Made by a program: the position numbers and the translations under genes | Part shown: one piece after another, positions 10,639-18,737 of the stretch | How the letters are laid out: each line of letters begins with the position of its first letter | Numbering within the stretch: position 1 is the first letter of the stretch | The notes under the pieces: generated by a model | Seen by the model: the letters and a program-made list of their open reading frames with translations, nothing else | Told to the model about the DNA's origin: nothing | The model's database searches: none | Assembly: GCF_009671205.1 (NCBI RefSeq) | Contig: NZ_CP045309.1 | Span: forward strand, 3,658,001 to 3,722,000 | From: Micromonospora terminaliae | Lineage (GTDB): Bacteria > Actinomycetota > Actinomycetes > Mycobacteriales > Micromonosporaceae | DNA: 64,000 nt | Direction: 5' to 3'

Positions 10639-11060
10639 CGGGCGTCCCGGACGGTCAGCGTGACCTCGATGTTGCCCCGGGTCGCGTTGGAGTACGGGCA
10701 GACCTGGTGGGCCGCCTCGACCAGCTGCTGAGCGGCGGACCGCTCGACGGCGGGCAGGTCGACCACCAGGGTGACCGCGAGGCCGTAGCCGCCGCTGCCG
10801 TTCGGGCCGATGCCGACCTCGGCCTCGACGACGGAGTTCGCGACGTCCGCCCGGGCCTTGCGGGCGACCAGGCGCAGCGCCGAGTGGAAGCAGGCGGCGT
10901 AGCCGGCCGCGAAGAGCTGCTCCGGGTTGGTCGCGCCGCCGGCGCCGCCCATCTCCTTCGGCACGGCCAGGTCCAGGTCGAGGCCGCCGTCGGAGGTGCG
11001 GACGTGGCCGTCCCGGCCGTCGCCGGTGGCCTGCGCGGACGCGGTGTAGAGCACCTGCAT
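10635..11060 (-). CDS. ohr: Organic hydroperoxide reductase Ohr
   Basis: 141 residues, the standard Ohr length. Ohr is a thiol peroxidase that reduces organic hydroperoxides using a reactive and a resolving Cys. Both are present: Cys57 in [12 protein letters not shown] and Cys121 in [15 protein letters not shown], with the family N-terminus [16 protein letters not shown]. Start ATG 11060 has AAGGAG about 11 bases upstream, inside the end of ohrR. ohrR ends five bases upstream, and the next gene overlaps by four bases, forming a three-gene operon. Confidence 0.95.
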   Translation of the reverse strand: MQVLYTASAQATGDGRDGHVRTSDGGLDLDLAVPKEMGGAGGATNPEQLFAAGYAACFHSALRLVARKARADVANSVVEAEVGIGPNGSGGYGLAVTLVVDLPAVERSAAQQLVEAAHQVCPYSNATRGNIEVTLTVRDAR

Positions 11061-11065
11061 GGTGG

Positions 11066-11512
11066 TCACTGCTCCTTCTGTCGGTGGATCGTCTCGGTGA
11101 CCCGGGTGAGGGTGTCGCGAAGGGCGACCAGCTCGGCCTCGGTGAGGCCGGTGGCGCAGGCCACCTGGCGCGGCACCTCGTTCATCCGCTCCCGCAGGGC
11201 CCGGCCCTGCGGGGTGAGGCCGACCTCGACCCGGCGCTCGTCGGCAGCCGAGCGGGTGCGCACCACCAGGCCGGCCGCCTCCAGCCGCTTGAGCAGCGGG
11301 GAGAGCGTGCCGGAGTCGAGCCGGAGGCGCGCGCCGAGTTCGGAGACGGTGGGGGCGTCGTCGCCGCGCTCCCAGAGCACCAGCAGCACGAGGTACTGCG
11401 GGTAGGTCAGGCCGTGCGCGTCGAGGATGGGCCGGTAGACGTCGGTGAGGGCGCGCGACGCCGCGTAGAGGGCGAAGCACACCTGCCGGCGCAGCACCAG
11501 ATCATCGGTCAC
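11066..11512 (-). CDS. ohrR: MarR-family peroxide-sensing repressor OhrR
   Basis: 148 residues from GTG 11512. MarR winged helix with the OhrR sensor Cys at residue 12 in [12 protein letters not shown], followed by the dimerisation helix, the recognition region [16 protein letters not shown] and the wing [13 protein letters not shown]. OhrR releases DNA when this Cys is oxidised by organic peroxides. I prefer GTG 11512 to the in-frame GTG at 11545: the latter lies within a perfect palindrome, whereas 11512 sits six bases after a TACGGT hexamer that has a TTGTGC -35 seventeen bases upstream, giving a leaderless mRNA. It heads the ohrR-ohr-oxidoreductase operon. Confidence 0.92.
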   Translation of the reverse strand: MTDDLVLRRQVCFALYAASRALTDVYRPILDAHGLTYPQYLVLLVLWERGDDAPTVSELGARLRLDSGTLSPLLKRLEAAGLVVRTRSAADERRVEVGLTPQGRALRERMNEVPRQVACATGLTEAELVALRDTLTRVTETIHRQKEQ

Positions 11513-11518
11513 GGGCAA

Positions 11519-11549
11519 ACCGTAGCGTCCAATTGAGTTGTGCACAACT
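11519..11549 (-). promoter_or_regulatory. ohrR promoter with overlapping palindromic operator
   Basis: On the minus strand, TTGTGC (11547-11542), a 17-base spacer and TACGGT (11524-11519). A perfect 14-base palindrome, AGTTGTGCACAACT, covers 11536-11549 and thus the -35; CAATTG (11530-11535) adjoins it. Palindromes with TTGT...ACAA arms are the known type of OhrR site, so autorepression is likely. Confidence 0.7.
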
Positions 11550-11593
11550 GATCGGGCCGCGAGGTGGCCGCCGCCACAGCTCCGGGCCGGCCG

Positions 11594-12037
11594 TCAGCGG
11601 TCGCCGAGCCACGCCTCCAGCTCGACCTCGACCAGGTGGTCCGGGTCGATGAGCCCGGCCACCACGACCATGGTGGCCACCGGGCGGACCGCCCCGAACA
11701 CCGCGTTGTGGGCCCGGCCCACCTCGTCGGCGTACACGCGGTCGGTCACGTACATCCGGGTGCGCACCACGTCGGCCGGCCCGGCGCCGACCTCGGCGAG
11801 CGCGTCCAGGCCGATCCGGATCGCCTGGGCGGTCTGCGCGGCGGCGTCGCCGACGTGGGCCACCCGGCCGTCCACCGTGGAGGTGCAGCCCGCCGTGATC
11901 GCCGACTGCCCGGCCCGGACCACCCGGCTGTAGCCGTAGAGCGCCTCCCAGGGGCCGCCCGACCCGAGCCGGGTGACGGCGGCGTCACCCGGCCGCTCCG
12001 GCTCAGTGCGGGAGTCGTCGCCCGCGACGGCGGTCAC
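11594..12037 (-). CDS. RidA/YjgF family protein
   Basis: 147 residues of the RidA superfamily (enamine/imine deaminases that protect PLP enzymes). Visible family features: a beta-rich N-terminus around [15 protein letters not shown], the [10 protein letters not shown] segment and the terminal [10 protein letters not shown]. The Arg expected to bind carboxylates is the one in VVRTRMYV. The start overlaps the priA stop by four bases, so it is the next gene of the his operon; the same place is common in actinobacterial his clusters. Its exact substrate is not readable. Confidence 0.9.
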   Translation of the reverse strand: MTAVAGDDSRTEPERPGDAAVTRLGSGGPWEALYGYSRVVRAGQSAITAGCTSTVDGRVAHVGDAAAQTAQAIRIGLDALAEVGAGPADVVRTRMYVTDRVYADEVGRAHNAVFGAVRPVATMVVVAGLIDPDHLVEVELEAWLGDR

Positions 12038-12762
12038 TCCCCGGCCCGCAGGGTGGCGAGCGCCTCGGCCACGGTGAACGCCCCGGCGTAGAGCGCCTTG
12101 CCGGCGATCACACCCTCCACGCCCACCGCCTCCAGCGCGGACAGCGCGCGGAGGTCGTCCAGGGTGGAGACGCCGCCGGAGGCGATCACCGGCGCGTCGG
12201 TGCGGGCGCAGACCTCGCGCAGCAGGTCGAGGTTGGGCCCGCGCATGGTGCCGTCCTTGGTGATGTCGGTGACCACGTACCGGGCCGCGCCGGCCTTGTC
12301 CAGCCGGGCCAGCACCTCGTAGAGGTCACCGCCGTCGCGGGTCCAGCCGCGCGCCGAGAGGGTACGGCCGCGCACGTCCAGCCCGATGGCCACCCGGTCG
12401 CCGTACTCGCCGCACACCCGGTCGCACCACTCCGGGTCCTCCAGCGCCGCCGTGCCGATGTTGACCCGGGCGGCGCCGGTGCCCAGGGCCGCCTCCAGCG
12501 ACTCGTCGTCCCGGATGCCCCCGGAGAGCTCGACCTTCACGTCGAGCTGGCGGACCACCTCGGCCAGCAGGTGCGCGTTGGTGCCCCGGCCGAACGCCGC
12601 GTCGAGGTCGACCAGGTGGATCCACTCCGCCCCGTCCGACTGCCAGGCGAGGGCGGCCTCCAGCGGATCCCCGTACGCGGTCTCGCTGCCGGCGGCGCCC
12701 TGGACCAGCCGGACGGCCTGGCCGTCGGCGACGTCCACGGCGGGCAACAGGGTGAGGCTCAC
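12034..12762 (-). CDS. priA: Bifunctional phosphoribosyl isomerase A (HisA/TrpF activity)
   Basis: 242-residue (beta/alpha)8 barrel. In actinobacteria PriA isomerises both ProFAR (histidine) and PRA (tryptophan). The catalytic pair is present: Asp10 in [10 protein letters not shown] and Asp170 in [14 protein letters not shown]. Arg138 and Trp140 in [10 protein letters not shown] correspond to the residues that give PriA dual substrate use, which argues for priA rather than plain hisA. No trpF occurs in the window to test this. It follows a small membrane-protein gene and overlaps ridA. Confidence 0.93.
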   Translation of the reverse strand: MSLTLLPAVDVADGQAVRLVQGAAGSETAYGDPLEAALAWQSDGAEWIHLVDLDAAFGRGTNAHLLAEVVRQLDVKVELSGGIRDDESLEAALGTGAARVNIGTAALEDPEWCDRVCGEYGDRVAIGLDVRGRTLSARGWTRDGGDLYEVLARLDKAGAARYVVTDITKDGTMRGPNLDLLREVCARTDAPVIASGGVSTLDDLRALSALEAVGVEGVIAGKALYAGAFTVAEALATLRAGE

Positions 12763-12781
12763 AGGTCTTCTCCTCGCATCT

Positions 12782-13102
12782 TCAACGACGGTCCAGGGCG
12801 ATCACCACGACCGCGGGCAGGACCAGCAGCAACAACACGACCAGCGCCAGCCGCAGCGCCAGGTCGTCCACGAAATTCCAGATGCCGGCCACCGCCGCGC
12901 CGGTGAGCAGCACGATCGCCGCCCGCTCGCCCCGGCTGTGCCGGCGCAGCCGCCCGGTGCGGCCCCGCCGCACCGAGGGCGTCAACCGGCGTACGACGGC
13001 ACGCCGCCGGTCCCGGCGCGCCACCCGGCGGGCACGGACGGCCCGTTCCCGCTCCAGCTCGGCCTGGCGCGCCTCCCGCCGCCGGGCCCGCTCCTTACTC
13101 AA
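12782..13102 (-). CDS. Small basic membrane protein in the his operon
   Basis: 106 residues, family not recognised. The first ~60 residues are extremely Arg-rich (about half are Arg or Lys); two hydrophobic stretches follow ([18 protein letters not shown] and [19 protein letters not shown]). Likely a membrane protein with a positively charged cytoplasmic N-terminus. It overlaps the 3' end of hisH by eight bases and lies 19 bases before priA, so it is co-transcribed with histidine genes, though nothing links it to histidine synthesis. Confidence 0.7.
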   Translation of the reverse strand: MSKERARRREARQAELERERAVRARRVARRDRRRAVVRRLTPSVRRGRTGRLRRHSRGERAAIVLLTGAAVAGIWNFVDDLALRLALVVLLLLVLPAVVVIALDRR

Positions 13103-13721
13103 GTGTGCCGAGCCAGTTGCGCAGCAGAGCGGCGCCCGTGTCGGCCGACTTCTCCGGGTGGAACTGGGCCGCCGACAGGGCGCCCCGCTCGACCCCGGCC
13201 ACGAAGTCCGCGCCGTGGTGGGCGGTGGTGACGGTGGCCCCGGCGGCGGCCAGTGCGCTCGGCGCGGTCACCCCGTAGGAGTGGACGAAGTAGAACCGCG
13301 CGTCGGCCGGCAGGCCGGCGAAGAGCACCGAGCCGGCCGGGGCCTGCACGGTGTTCCAGCCCATGTGCGGCAGCCGCGGCGCGGGCAGCCTGGTCACCCC
13401 GCCGGGCAGCAGCCCGAGCCCCTTGGTGACCACGCCGTGCTCGTCGCCGTGCTCGAAGAGCACCTGCATGCCGACGCAGATGCCGAGCACCGGGCGGCCC
13501 GCGGCGACCCGGTCGGCGATGACCGGGCCGGCGCCCAGCGCCTCGATCCCGGCCATGCACGCGGCGTACGCGCCGACGCCCGGCACCACCAGTCCGTCGG
13601 CCTCGGCGGCGGCGGTCAGGTCGGCGGTGACGGTCACGTCGGCGCCGACCCGTGCCAGGGCGCGCTCGGCCGAGCGCAGGTTGCCCGACCCGTAGTCGAG
13701 CACCACGACCCGCCGGCTCAC
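13095..13721 (-). CDS. hisH: Imidazole glycerol phosphate synthase, glutaminase subunit HisH
   Basis: 208 residues from GTG 13721 (GGGGGAGG just upstream). Class I glutamine amidotransferase: nucleophile Cys82 in LGICVGMQVLFEHG, and the His/Glu of the triad in AQFHPEKSADTG near the C-terminus. It supplies ammonia to HisF. The start codon overlaps the stop of the 56-residue gene upstream (GTGA). Confidence 0.96.
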   Translation of the reverse strand: MSRRVVVLDYGSGNLRSAERALARVGADVTVTADLTAAAEADGLVVPGVGAYAACMAGIEALGAGPVIADRVAAGRPVLGICVGMQVLFEHGDEHGVVTKGLGLLPGGVTRLPAPRLPHMGWNTVQAPAGSVLFAGLPADARFYFVHSYGVTAPSALAAAGATVTTAHHGADFVAGVERGALSAAQFHPEKSADTGAALLRNWLGTLE

Positions 13722-13888
13722 GCGCCCTCCCCCGGCAGCAGCCAGAGCAGCCCACCGGCGGTGGCCAGCACGGCCAGCAGCCCGGTGACCACCACGGCGC
13801 CCCGGCCGGCGCCCTGCTTGTACAGCGACCAGGTGCCGCCCACCAGCACCCCGGCCAGGATCAGCAGCAACGTCGGCAGCACCCGCAT
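13718..13888 (-). CDS. 56-residue membrane protein between hisB and hisH
   Basis: A short gene: ATG 13888, TGA 13718-13720. The product begins MRVLPTLLLILAGVLVGG, then has WSLYKQGAGRG and a second hydrophobic stretch ending LLWLLPGEGA, so two membrane helices with a short charged loop. AAGGG lies about 9 bases before the ATG, and the stop overlaps the hisH GTG by four bases, which supports a real, translationally coupled gene. A hypothetical gene in this place is common in actinobacterial his operons. No function is suggested by sequence. Confidence 0.75.
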   Translation of the reverse strand: MRVLPTLLLILAGVLVGGTWSLYKQGAGRGAVVVTGLLAVLATAGGLLWLLPGEGA

Positions 13889-13946
13889 CAGCGCCACCCT
13901 TCATTCGCGACCGCGGTACTCCGCTGCGCCGCGTTCCTCGCGCTCA

Positions 13947-14558
13947 TCAGAGCGCGCCCTTCGTGCTGGGGATCGCGCCGGCGGCCCGCGGGTCGATCGA
14001 GGTGGCCTCGCGCAGCGCCCGGGAGACCGCCTTGAACTGGGCCTCGACCACGTGGTGGGCGTCCGGGTGGCCGCCGGGCCGGGCCGCGCGCAGCACGTCC
14101 ACGTGCAGCGTGACCCGGGCCGCCTGACCGAACGACTCCCAGATGTGCCGGGTCATGCTGGTCGCGTAGACCGGCCCGATGTACGGCGCGAGCAGCGGCT
14201 CGTCGTGCACCACGTACGGCCGGCCGGACAGGTCGACGGCGGCCCGGACCAGCACCTCGTCCATGGGGACGGTGGCCGAGCCGTATCGCCGGATGCCGGC
14301 CTTGTCGCCCAGCGCCTGGTCGAACGCGGCGCCCAGGGCGAGCGCGGTGTCCTCCATGGTGTGGTGGGCGTCGATCTCGAGGTCGCCGACGGTGTGGACG
14401 GTCAGGTCGAAGCCGCCGTGCCGGGCGATCTGGTGGAGCATGTGGTCGTAGAAGCCGACGCCCGTCTCGATGTCGGCCTTGCCGGTGCCGTCGAGGTCGA
14501 TCTCGACGAGGACCTTGGTCTCCTTGGTGATCCGCTCCACCCGGGCGGTCCGGCTCAT
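13947..14558 (-). CDS. hisB: Imidazoleglycerol-phosphate dehydratase
   Basis: 203 residues, the monofunctional actinobacterial form without a phosphatase domain. It dehydrates IGP to imidazole acetol phosphate. Manganese-binding motifs are intact: [19 protein letters not shown] near residues 34-52, and [15 protein letters not shown] near 62-76, plus a second [12 protein letters not shown] near 165-176. The ATG overlaps the hisC stop (ATGA). Confidence 0.97.
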   Translation of the reverse strand: MSRTARVERITKETKVLVEIDLDGTGKADIETGVGFYDHMLHQIARHGGFDLTVHTVGDLEIDAHHTMEDTALALGAAFDQALGDKAGIRRYGSATVPMDEVLVRAAVDLSGRPYVVHDEPLLAPYIGPVYATSMTRHIWESFGQAARVTLHVDVLRAARPGGHPDAHHVVEAQFKAVSRALREATSIDPRAAGAIPSTKGAL

Positions 14559-15682
14559 GACAGCTTCTCCATTGCAGACAGAAAGGCGTCGGTCTCGGCG
14601 GGGGTGCCGGCGGTGACCCGCAGCCAGCCCGGCAGGCCGACGTCGCGGACCAGCACACCGGCGGCGAGCAGCGTGCGCCAGGCGGCGGCCTGGTCGACGG
14701 CTCCGGGTCGGGGCGCGGCGTCAGACGCGCCGAGCCGGAGTTGTCGGTCGCCGCCGACCTCGAAGAGCACGAAGTTGGCGTCGCTGTCGGCCACCCGGTG
14801 CCCGCGTGCGCGCAGCTCGGCCACGATCCGGTCGCGCTGCTCCATGATCGCGCTGACCGTGCCGAGCAGGGCGTCGCGGTGGGCCAGCGCCGCGCGGGCG
14901 GCGGCCTGGGTGAGCGCCGAGAGGTGGTACGGCAGCCGGACCAGCTGCACGGCCTGCACCACGGCCGGGTCGGCGGCCAGGTAGCCGAGCCGGCCGCCGG
15001 CGAAGCCGAACGCCTTGCTCATGGTGCGGGTGACCACGAGCCGGGGGTGCCCGGGCAGCACGGCCAGCGCGCTGACCGTGCCCGGCCGGGCGAACTCGGC
15101 GTACGCCTCGTCGACGACCACCATGCCGGGCGCCTCGGCCAGCACGGCGGCGACCACGGCCGGGTCGAGCGCCGTGCCGGTCGGGTTGTTCGGCGAGCAG
15201 AGGAAGACCACGTCGGGCCGGTGCGCCCGGACCTGGGCGACCGCGTCGGCAACGGTCAGCCCGAAGTCCGCGTCGCGGGCGCCCGGGATCCAGGCCGTGC
15301 CGGTGCCGAGCGCCAGCAGCGGGTGCATCGAGTACGCCGGGGTGAAGCCCAGCACGGTACGGCCGGGCCCGCCGAACGCCTGGAGCAGCTGCTGCTGGAT
15401 CTCGTTGGAGCCGTTGGCCGCCCACACCTGGTCGGCGGTGAGCCCGTGGCCGAGATAGTCGGCGAGGTCGGCGCGGAGCGCCACGGCGTCCCGGTCGGGG
15501 TAGCGGTTGAGGTCGCGCAGCTCGGCCGCGACGGCCTTGCCGATCGCCTCGACCACCGGCTCGGGCACCGGGTAGGAGTTCTCGTTGGTGTTCAGCCGCA
15601 CCGGCACGTCGAGCTGCGGGGCGCCATAGGGCGACAGCCCCCGCAGGTCGTCGCGGATCGGCAGGTCGTCGAGGGTGGTCAC
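14555..15682 (-). CDS. hisC: Histidinol-phosphate aminotransferase
   Basis: 375 residues from GTG 15682, which overlaps the hisD stop. Fold-type I PLP aminotransferase: [10 protein letters not shown] near the N-terminus, [36 protein letters not shown], and the PLP-Lys in [18 protein letters not shown]. It converts imidazole acetol phosphate and glutamate to histidinol phosphate. Confidence 0.96.
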   Translation of the reverse strand: MTTLDDLPIRDDLRGLSPYGAPQLDVPVRLNTNENSYPVPEPVVEAIGKAVAAELRDLNRYPDRDAVALRADLADYLGHGLTADQVWAANGSNEIQQQLLQAFGGPGRTVLGFTPAYSMHPLLALGTGTAWIPGARDADFGLTVADAVAQVRAHRPDVVFLCSPNNPTGTALDPAVVAAVLAEAPGMVVVDEAYAEFARPGTVSALAVLPGHPRLVVTRTMSKAFGFAGGRLGYLAADPAVVQAVQLVRLPYHLSALTQAAARAALAHRDALLGTVSAIMEQRDRIVAELRARGHRVADSDANFVLFEVGGDRQLRLGASDAAPRPGAVDQAAAWRTLLAAGVLVRDVGLPGWLRVTAGTPAETDAFLSAMEKLS

Positions 15683-17001
15683 GGGGTCTCCCCCGGGAAG
15701 CGGGCGCTGACCGCCTGGCCGTGCGCCGGCAGGTCCTCGACTCCGGCCAGGGTGACCACGTGCGGGGCCACCTCGCGCAGCGCCTCCCGCGTGTACTCCA
15801 CGAGGTGGATGCCGCGCAGGAAGGACTGCACCGACAGGCCGGAGGAGTGCCGGGCGCAGCCGCCGGTGGGCAGCACGTGGTTGGACCCGGCGCAGTAGTC
15901 GCCGAGCGACACCGGCGACCAGGCGCCCACGAAGACGGCGCCGGCGTTGCGCACCCGCAGCGCCCACTCGCGGGCGTCCTCGGTCTGGATCTCCAGGTGC
16001 TCGGCCGCGTACGCGTCGACCACCCGCAGCCCGGCTTCGAGGTCGTCGACGAGGACCACGCCGCTCTGCTCACCGTGCAGCGCGGTGCCGATCCGGTCGG
16101 CGTGCTTGGCGGCCGGCACCTGCCGGGCCAGCTCGGCGTCGACCGCGTCGGCGAGCGCCGTCGACGGGGTGACCAGCACGCTCGCCGCGAGGGGGTCGTG
16201 CTCGGCCTGGCTGATCAGGTCGGCGGCGACGTGCGCCGGGTCGGCGGTGTCGTCGGCCAGGATGGCGATCTCGGTGGGCCCGGCCTCGGCGTCGATGCCG
16301 ACCACGCCGCGCAGCAGCCGCTTGGCGGCGGTGACCCAGATGTTGCCCGGGCCGGTGATCATGTCGACGGGCTCGCAGCGCTCGGCGCCCACCGGGTCGA
16401 CGGTCGCGCCGTACGCCAGCATGGCCACCGCCTGGGCGCCGCCGACCGCGTAGACCTCGTCGACGCCGAGCAGCGCGCAGGCGGCGAGGACCCGCTGGTC
16501 GGGCAGGCCGCCGTTGTCCTTCTGCGGCGGGCTGACCACCACCAGCGAGCGGACCCCGGCCGCCTGGGCGGGAACCACGTTCATGACCACGGTCGACGGG
16601 TACATGGCCAGGCCGCCGGGGACGTAGAGGCCGACCCGGTCGACCGGCACCCAGCGCTCGGTCACCGTGCCGCCCGGCACCACCTGGGTGGTGTGGTCGA
16701 CACGGCGCTGGTCGGCGTGCACCTTGCGGGCCCGCGTGATCGACTCCAGCAGCGCCGCGCGGACCTGCGGGTCGAGGGTGTCCTCGGCCGCGCGGATCAC
16801 CTCGACCGGCACCCGCAGCCGCTCCGGGGAGACGCCGTCGAACCGCTCGCTCGCCTCGCGGATCGCCGGGTATCCATGCTCCCGGACCGCCTCCACGAGG
16901 GGGCGGATCCGCTCGACGGCCACGGAGACGTCGAGTTGGGCACGGGGCAGCAGGCGGCGCGGGTCACGGGCCCCACCGCGCAGGTCGATCCGGTTCAACA
17001 C
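15679..17001 (-). CDS. hisD: Histidinol dehydrogenase
   Basis: 440 residues from GTG 17001. It oxidises histidinol to histidine with NAD+ and a zinc ion. Motifs include [48 protein letters not shown] and AEHLEIQT, with the Zn/catalytic residues expected in GNIW...AEH. An upstream in-frame start would add 80 Arg/Pro-rich residues unlike the family. GTG 17001 lies seven bases after TAGACT, giving a leaderless first gene of the his operon and no room for a peptide-leader attenuator. Confidence 0.96.
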   Translation of the reverse strand: MLNRIDLRGGARDPRRLLPRAQLDVSVAVERIRPLVEAVREHGYPAIREASERFDGVSPERLRVPVEVIRAAEDTLDPQVRAALLESITRARKVHADQRRVDHTTQVVPGGTVTERWVPVDRVGLYVPGGLAMYPSTVVMNVVPAQAAGVRSLVVVSPPQKDNGGLPDQRVLAACALLGVDEVYAVGGAQAVAMLAYGATVDPVGAERCEPVDMITGPGNIWVTAAKRLLRGVVGIDAEAGPTEIAILADDTADPAHVAADLISQAEHDPLAASVLVTPSTALADAVDAELARQVPAAKHADRIGTALHGEQSGVVLVDDLEAGLRVVDAYAAEHLEIQTEDAREWALRVRNAGAVFVGAWSPVSLGDYCAGSNHVLPTGGCARHSSGLSVQSFLRGIHLVEYTREALREVAPHVVTLAGVEDLPAHGQAVSARFPGETP

Positions 17002-17008
17002 CCTTGCG

Positions 17009-17014
17009 AGTCTA
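17009..17014 (-). promoter_or_regulatory. -10 element of hisD (his operon)
   Basis: TAGACT on the minus strand, seven bases before the GTG of hisD. No clear -35. Confidence 0.5.
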
Positions 17015-17095
17015 GGCCGCCGGCCCGCACCCCGGCCGGAGCCGCCCGTACGCCGGGACGGTGAGCCGGGACACGCCCCCGGGACGAGATCGGGA

Positions 17096-17101
17096 TACGC
17101 T
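17096..17101 (+). promoter_or_regulatory. -10 element of the Lon-N-domain gene
   Basis: TACGCT seven bases before the GTG at 17109. Same leaderless arrangement as the divergent hisD. Confidence 0.45.
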
Positions 17102-17108
17102 CGATCAC

Positions 17109-17813
17109 GTGACCGCACGGCTGCCGGTTTTCCCGCTCGGGACGGTCCTCTTCCCGGGGCTGGTCCTCCCACTGCACATCTTCGAGGAGCGCTACCGGGC
17201 GCTGGTGCGCCACCTGGTCGGGCTGCCCGAGGGCGCGCCACGCGAGTTCGGGGTGGTGGCGATCCAGGCCGGCTGGGAGGTCGCGCCGGCCGGGCCCCCG
17301 GGCCGGCCGGGGCCGGTCGGCGGCGACGTCACCCTGCACGAGGTGGGCTGCACCGCCGAGCTGCGGCAGGTCACCGAGCTGGCCGACGGCGGGTTCGACA
17401 TCGTCACGGTGGGGCGGCGGCGGTTCCGCATCGCCGGGGTCGACGACGCCGCCGCGCCCTACCTCACCGCCGAGGTCGAGTGGCTGCCCGAGCCGACCGG
17501 CAGCGACGAGGTGGCGGACCTGCTGGCCGCCCGGGTGATCTCGGTCTTCCGGCAGTACCTGGGCCTCGTCCGGCCGGACCCGCAGGAGATCTCCGAGCAG
17601 CTGCCGGAGGATCCGACGGTGCTGTCGCACCTGGTCGCCGCGACCGCGGCGCTGACCGTCGACGACCGGCAGCGGCTGCTCGCCATCGACGACACCGCCG
17701 GCCGGCTCCGGGCCGAGCTGCGGCTGCTCCACCGGGAGACGGCCCTGCTGCGCGAGGTCCGGGCGGTCCCCGTGCCGCTCAGCGAGCTGGCTGGTCCCCC
17801 GGCGCCGAACTGA
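17109..17813 (+). CDS. Lon protease N-terminal substrate-binding domain protein
   Basis: 234 residues from GTG 17109. It starts with the LonN signature: [26 protein letters not shown], followed by [18 protein letters not shown] and the [13 protein letters not shown] strand. There is no AAA+ or protease domain, so it is a free-standing LonN (PUA-like) protein whose partner is unknown. A start further upstream (17061) would add 16 charged residues. Its 3' end overlaps the convergent DUF2567 gene by 35 bases. Confidence 0.88.
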   Translation: MTARLPVFPLGTVLFPGLVLPLHIFEERYRALVRHLVGLPEGAPREFGVVAIQAGWEVAPAGPPGRPGPVGGDVTLHEVGCTAELRQVTELADGGFDIVTVGRRRFRIAGVDDAAAPYLTAEVEWLPEPTGSDEVADLLAARVISVFRQYLGLVRPDPQEISEQLPEDPTVLSHLVAATAALTVDDRQRLLAIDDTAGRLRAELRLLHRETALLREVRAVPVPLSELAGPPAPN

Positions 17814-18690
17814 TCCCCGGCCCGCCCGGCGCCCAGCCGCCGTCCCACTCCGGCTCCGGCCGCAGCGAGGGCCACCTCGACCAGCCGGCCAGCAGGGTGT
17901 ACGTCACGGCCGCGCCGAACGCCGCCAGCAGCAGGTTGCCGTGCGGCACGGGCAGCGGCCCGTACCAGTCGACGCCACCGGCGCGCAGGTCGGCGGGCTT
18001 GGTGAAGTCGGTCCCGGGGGGCGCGGTGTCCAGCAGCCGCTGGTAGGTGCCGAGGCCGATCCGGCGGCCGACCTGCCAGGCCACGACCGCCGCGCCGAGG
18101 CCGCCGAGCGCCCCGGCGACCAGGCCGGCGGGGCCGCGCCGCCGGCGCAGCACCACCCACAGGGCGATCGCGGCGAGCACGCCGAAGCCGAGCCCGAGCA
18201 GGCTGAACCAGCCGTCCGCGGCGATCGGCTGCTCCGGCTGCGGGGTGGCGTACACGGCGCCCTCGTCGGTCATCTGCACCGGCGTGCCGGGTGCCGCCAG
18301 CGACCAGAGCAGGCCCAGCGGCGCGCCGAGCACGGTCAGCAGCAGCGCCGCGGCGAGGGCGGTCCCGGCGGCCCGGCCCCCGCCCCGCCGGGTGGCGGAC
18401 GGCGCGCCGGGCACGGCGCCCACGACGCCCGGGTAGCCGGCGAGCGGGTCCGCGCCGGGCGCGGTGACCGGGGTGCCGGCCGGCACCGGCAGGCCGCCGG
18501 GCCAGCCGGGCACGTCCTCCCCGCTGCTCGGGGAGCGGTCGGGCCGCTCTCCCGGGTCCGGGGCCCCGTGGGGCGGGGCGGCGTCGGTGGGCCGGTCGGG
18601 GCGCGGGGAGCTGTCCGCGCCGGCGGGCGGGCGGCCCGCGTCGCCGGGCCCGCCGGCGGCCCGCTCGGGATCAGGGGTGTCCGGACTCAC
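17779..18690 (-). CDS. DUF2567-type membrane protein
   Basis: 303 residues. The first ~100 are Pro/Asp/Gly-rich and disordered; about four hydrophobic segments follow (AAGTALAAALLLTVLGAPLG, FSLLGLGFGVLAAIALWVVL, and two more). The region VGRRIGLGTYQRLL and a periplasmic-looking DWYGPLPVPHGNLLLAAFG tail match the actinobacterial DUF2567 pattern as I know it. GTG start with GAGAGG about 9 bases upstream. Function unknown. It is the last gene of the run lspA-rluD-unknown-MinD-like. Confidence 0.65.
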   Translation of the reverse strand: MSPDTPDPERAAGGPGDAGRPPAGADSSPRPDRPTDAAPPHGAPDPGERPDRSPSSGEDVPGWPGGLPVPAGTPVTAPGADPLAGYPGVVGAVPGAPSATRRGGGRAAGTALAAALLLTVLGAPLGLLWSLAAPGTPVQMTDEGAVYATPQPEQPIAADGWFSLLGLGFGVLAAIALWVVLRRRRGPAGLVAGALGGLGAAVVAWQVGRRIGLGTYQRLLDTAPPGTDFTKPADLRAGGVDWYGPLPVPHGNLLLAAFGAAVTYTLLAGWSRWPSLRPEPEWDGGWAPGGPGISSAPGDQPAR

Positions 18691-18737
18691 CCGGTGATCC
18701 TCTCAGGCGACGGGGCGGCGCGGGGCGGCGGTGGCGG

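Noticed and set aside
16999..17108. Histidine leader-peptide attenuator ahead of hisD
   Set aside because: No short frame with His codons and no terminator; hisD appears leaderless.
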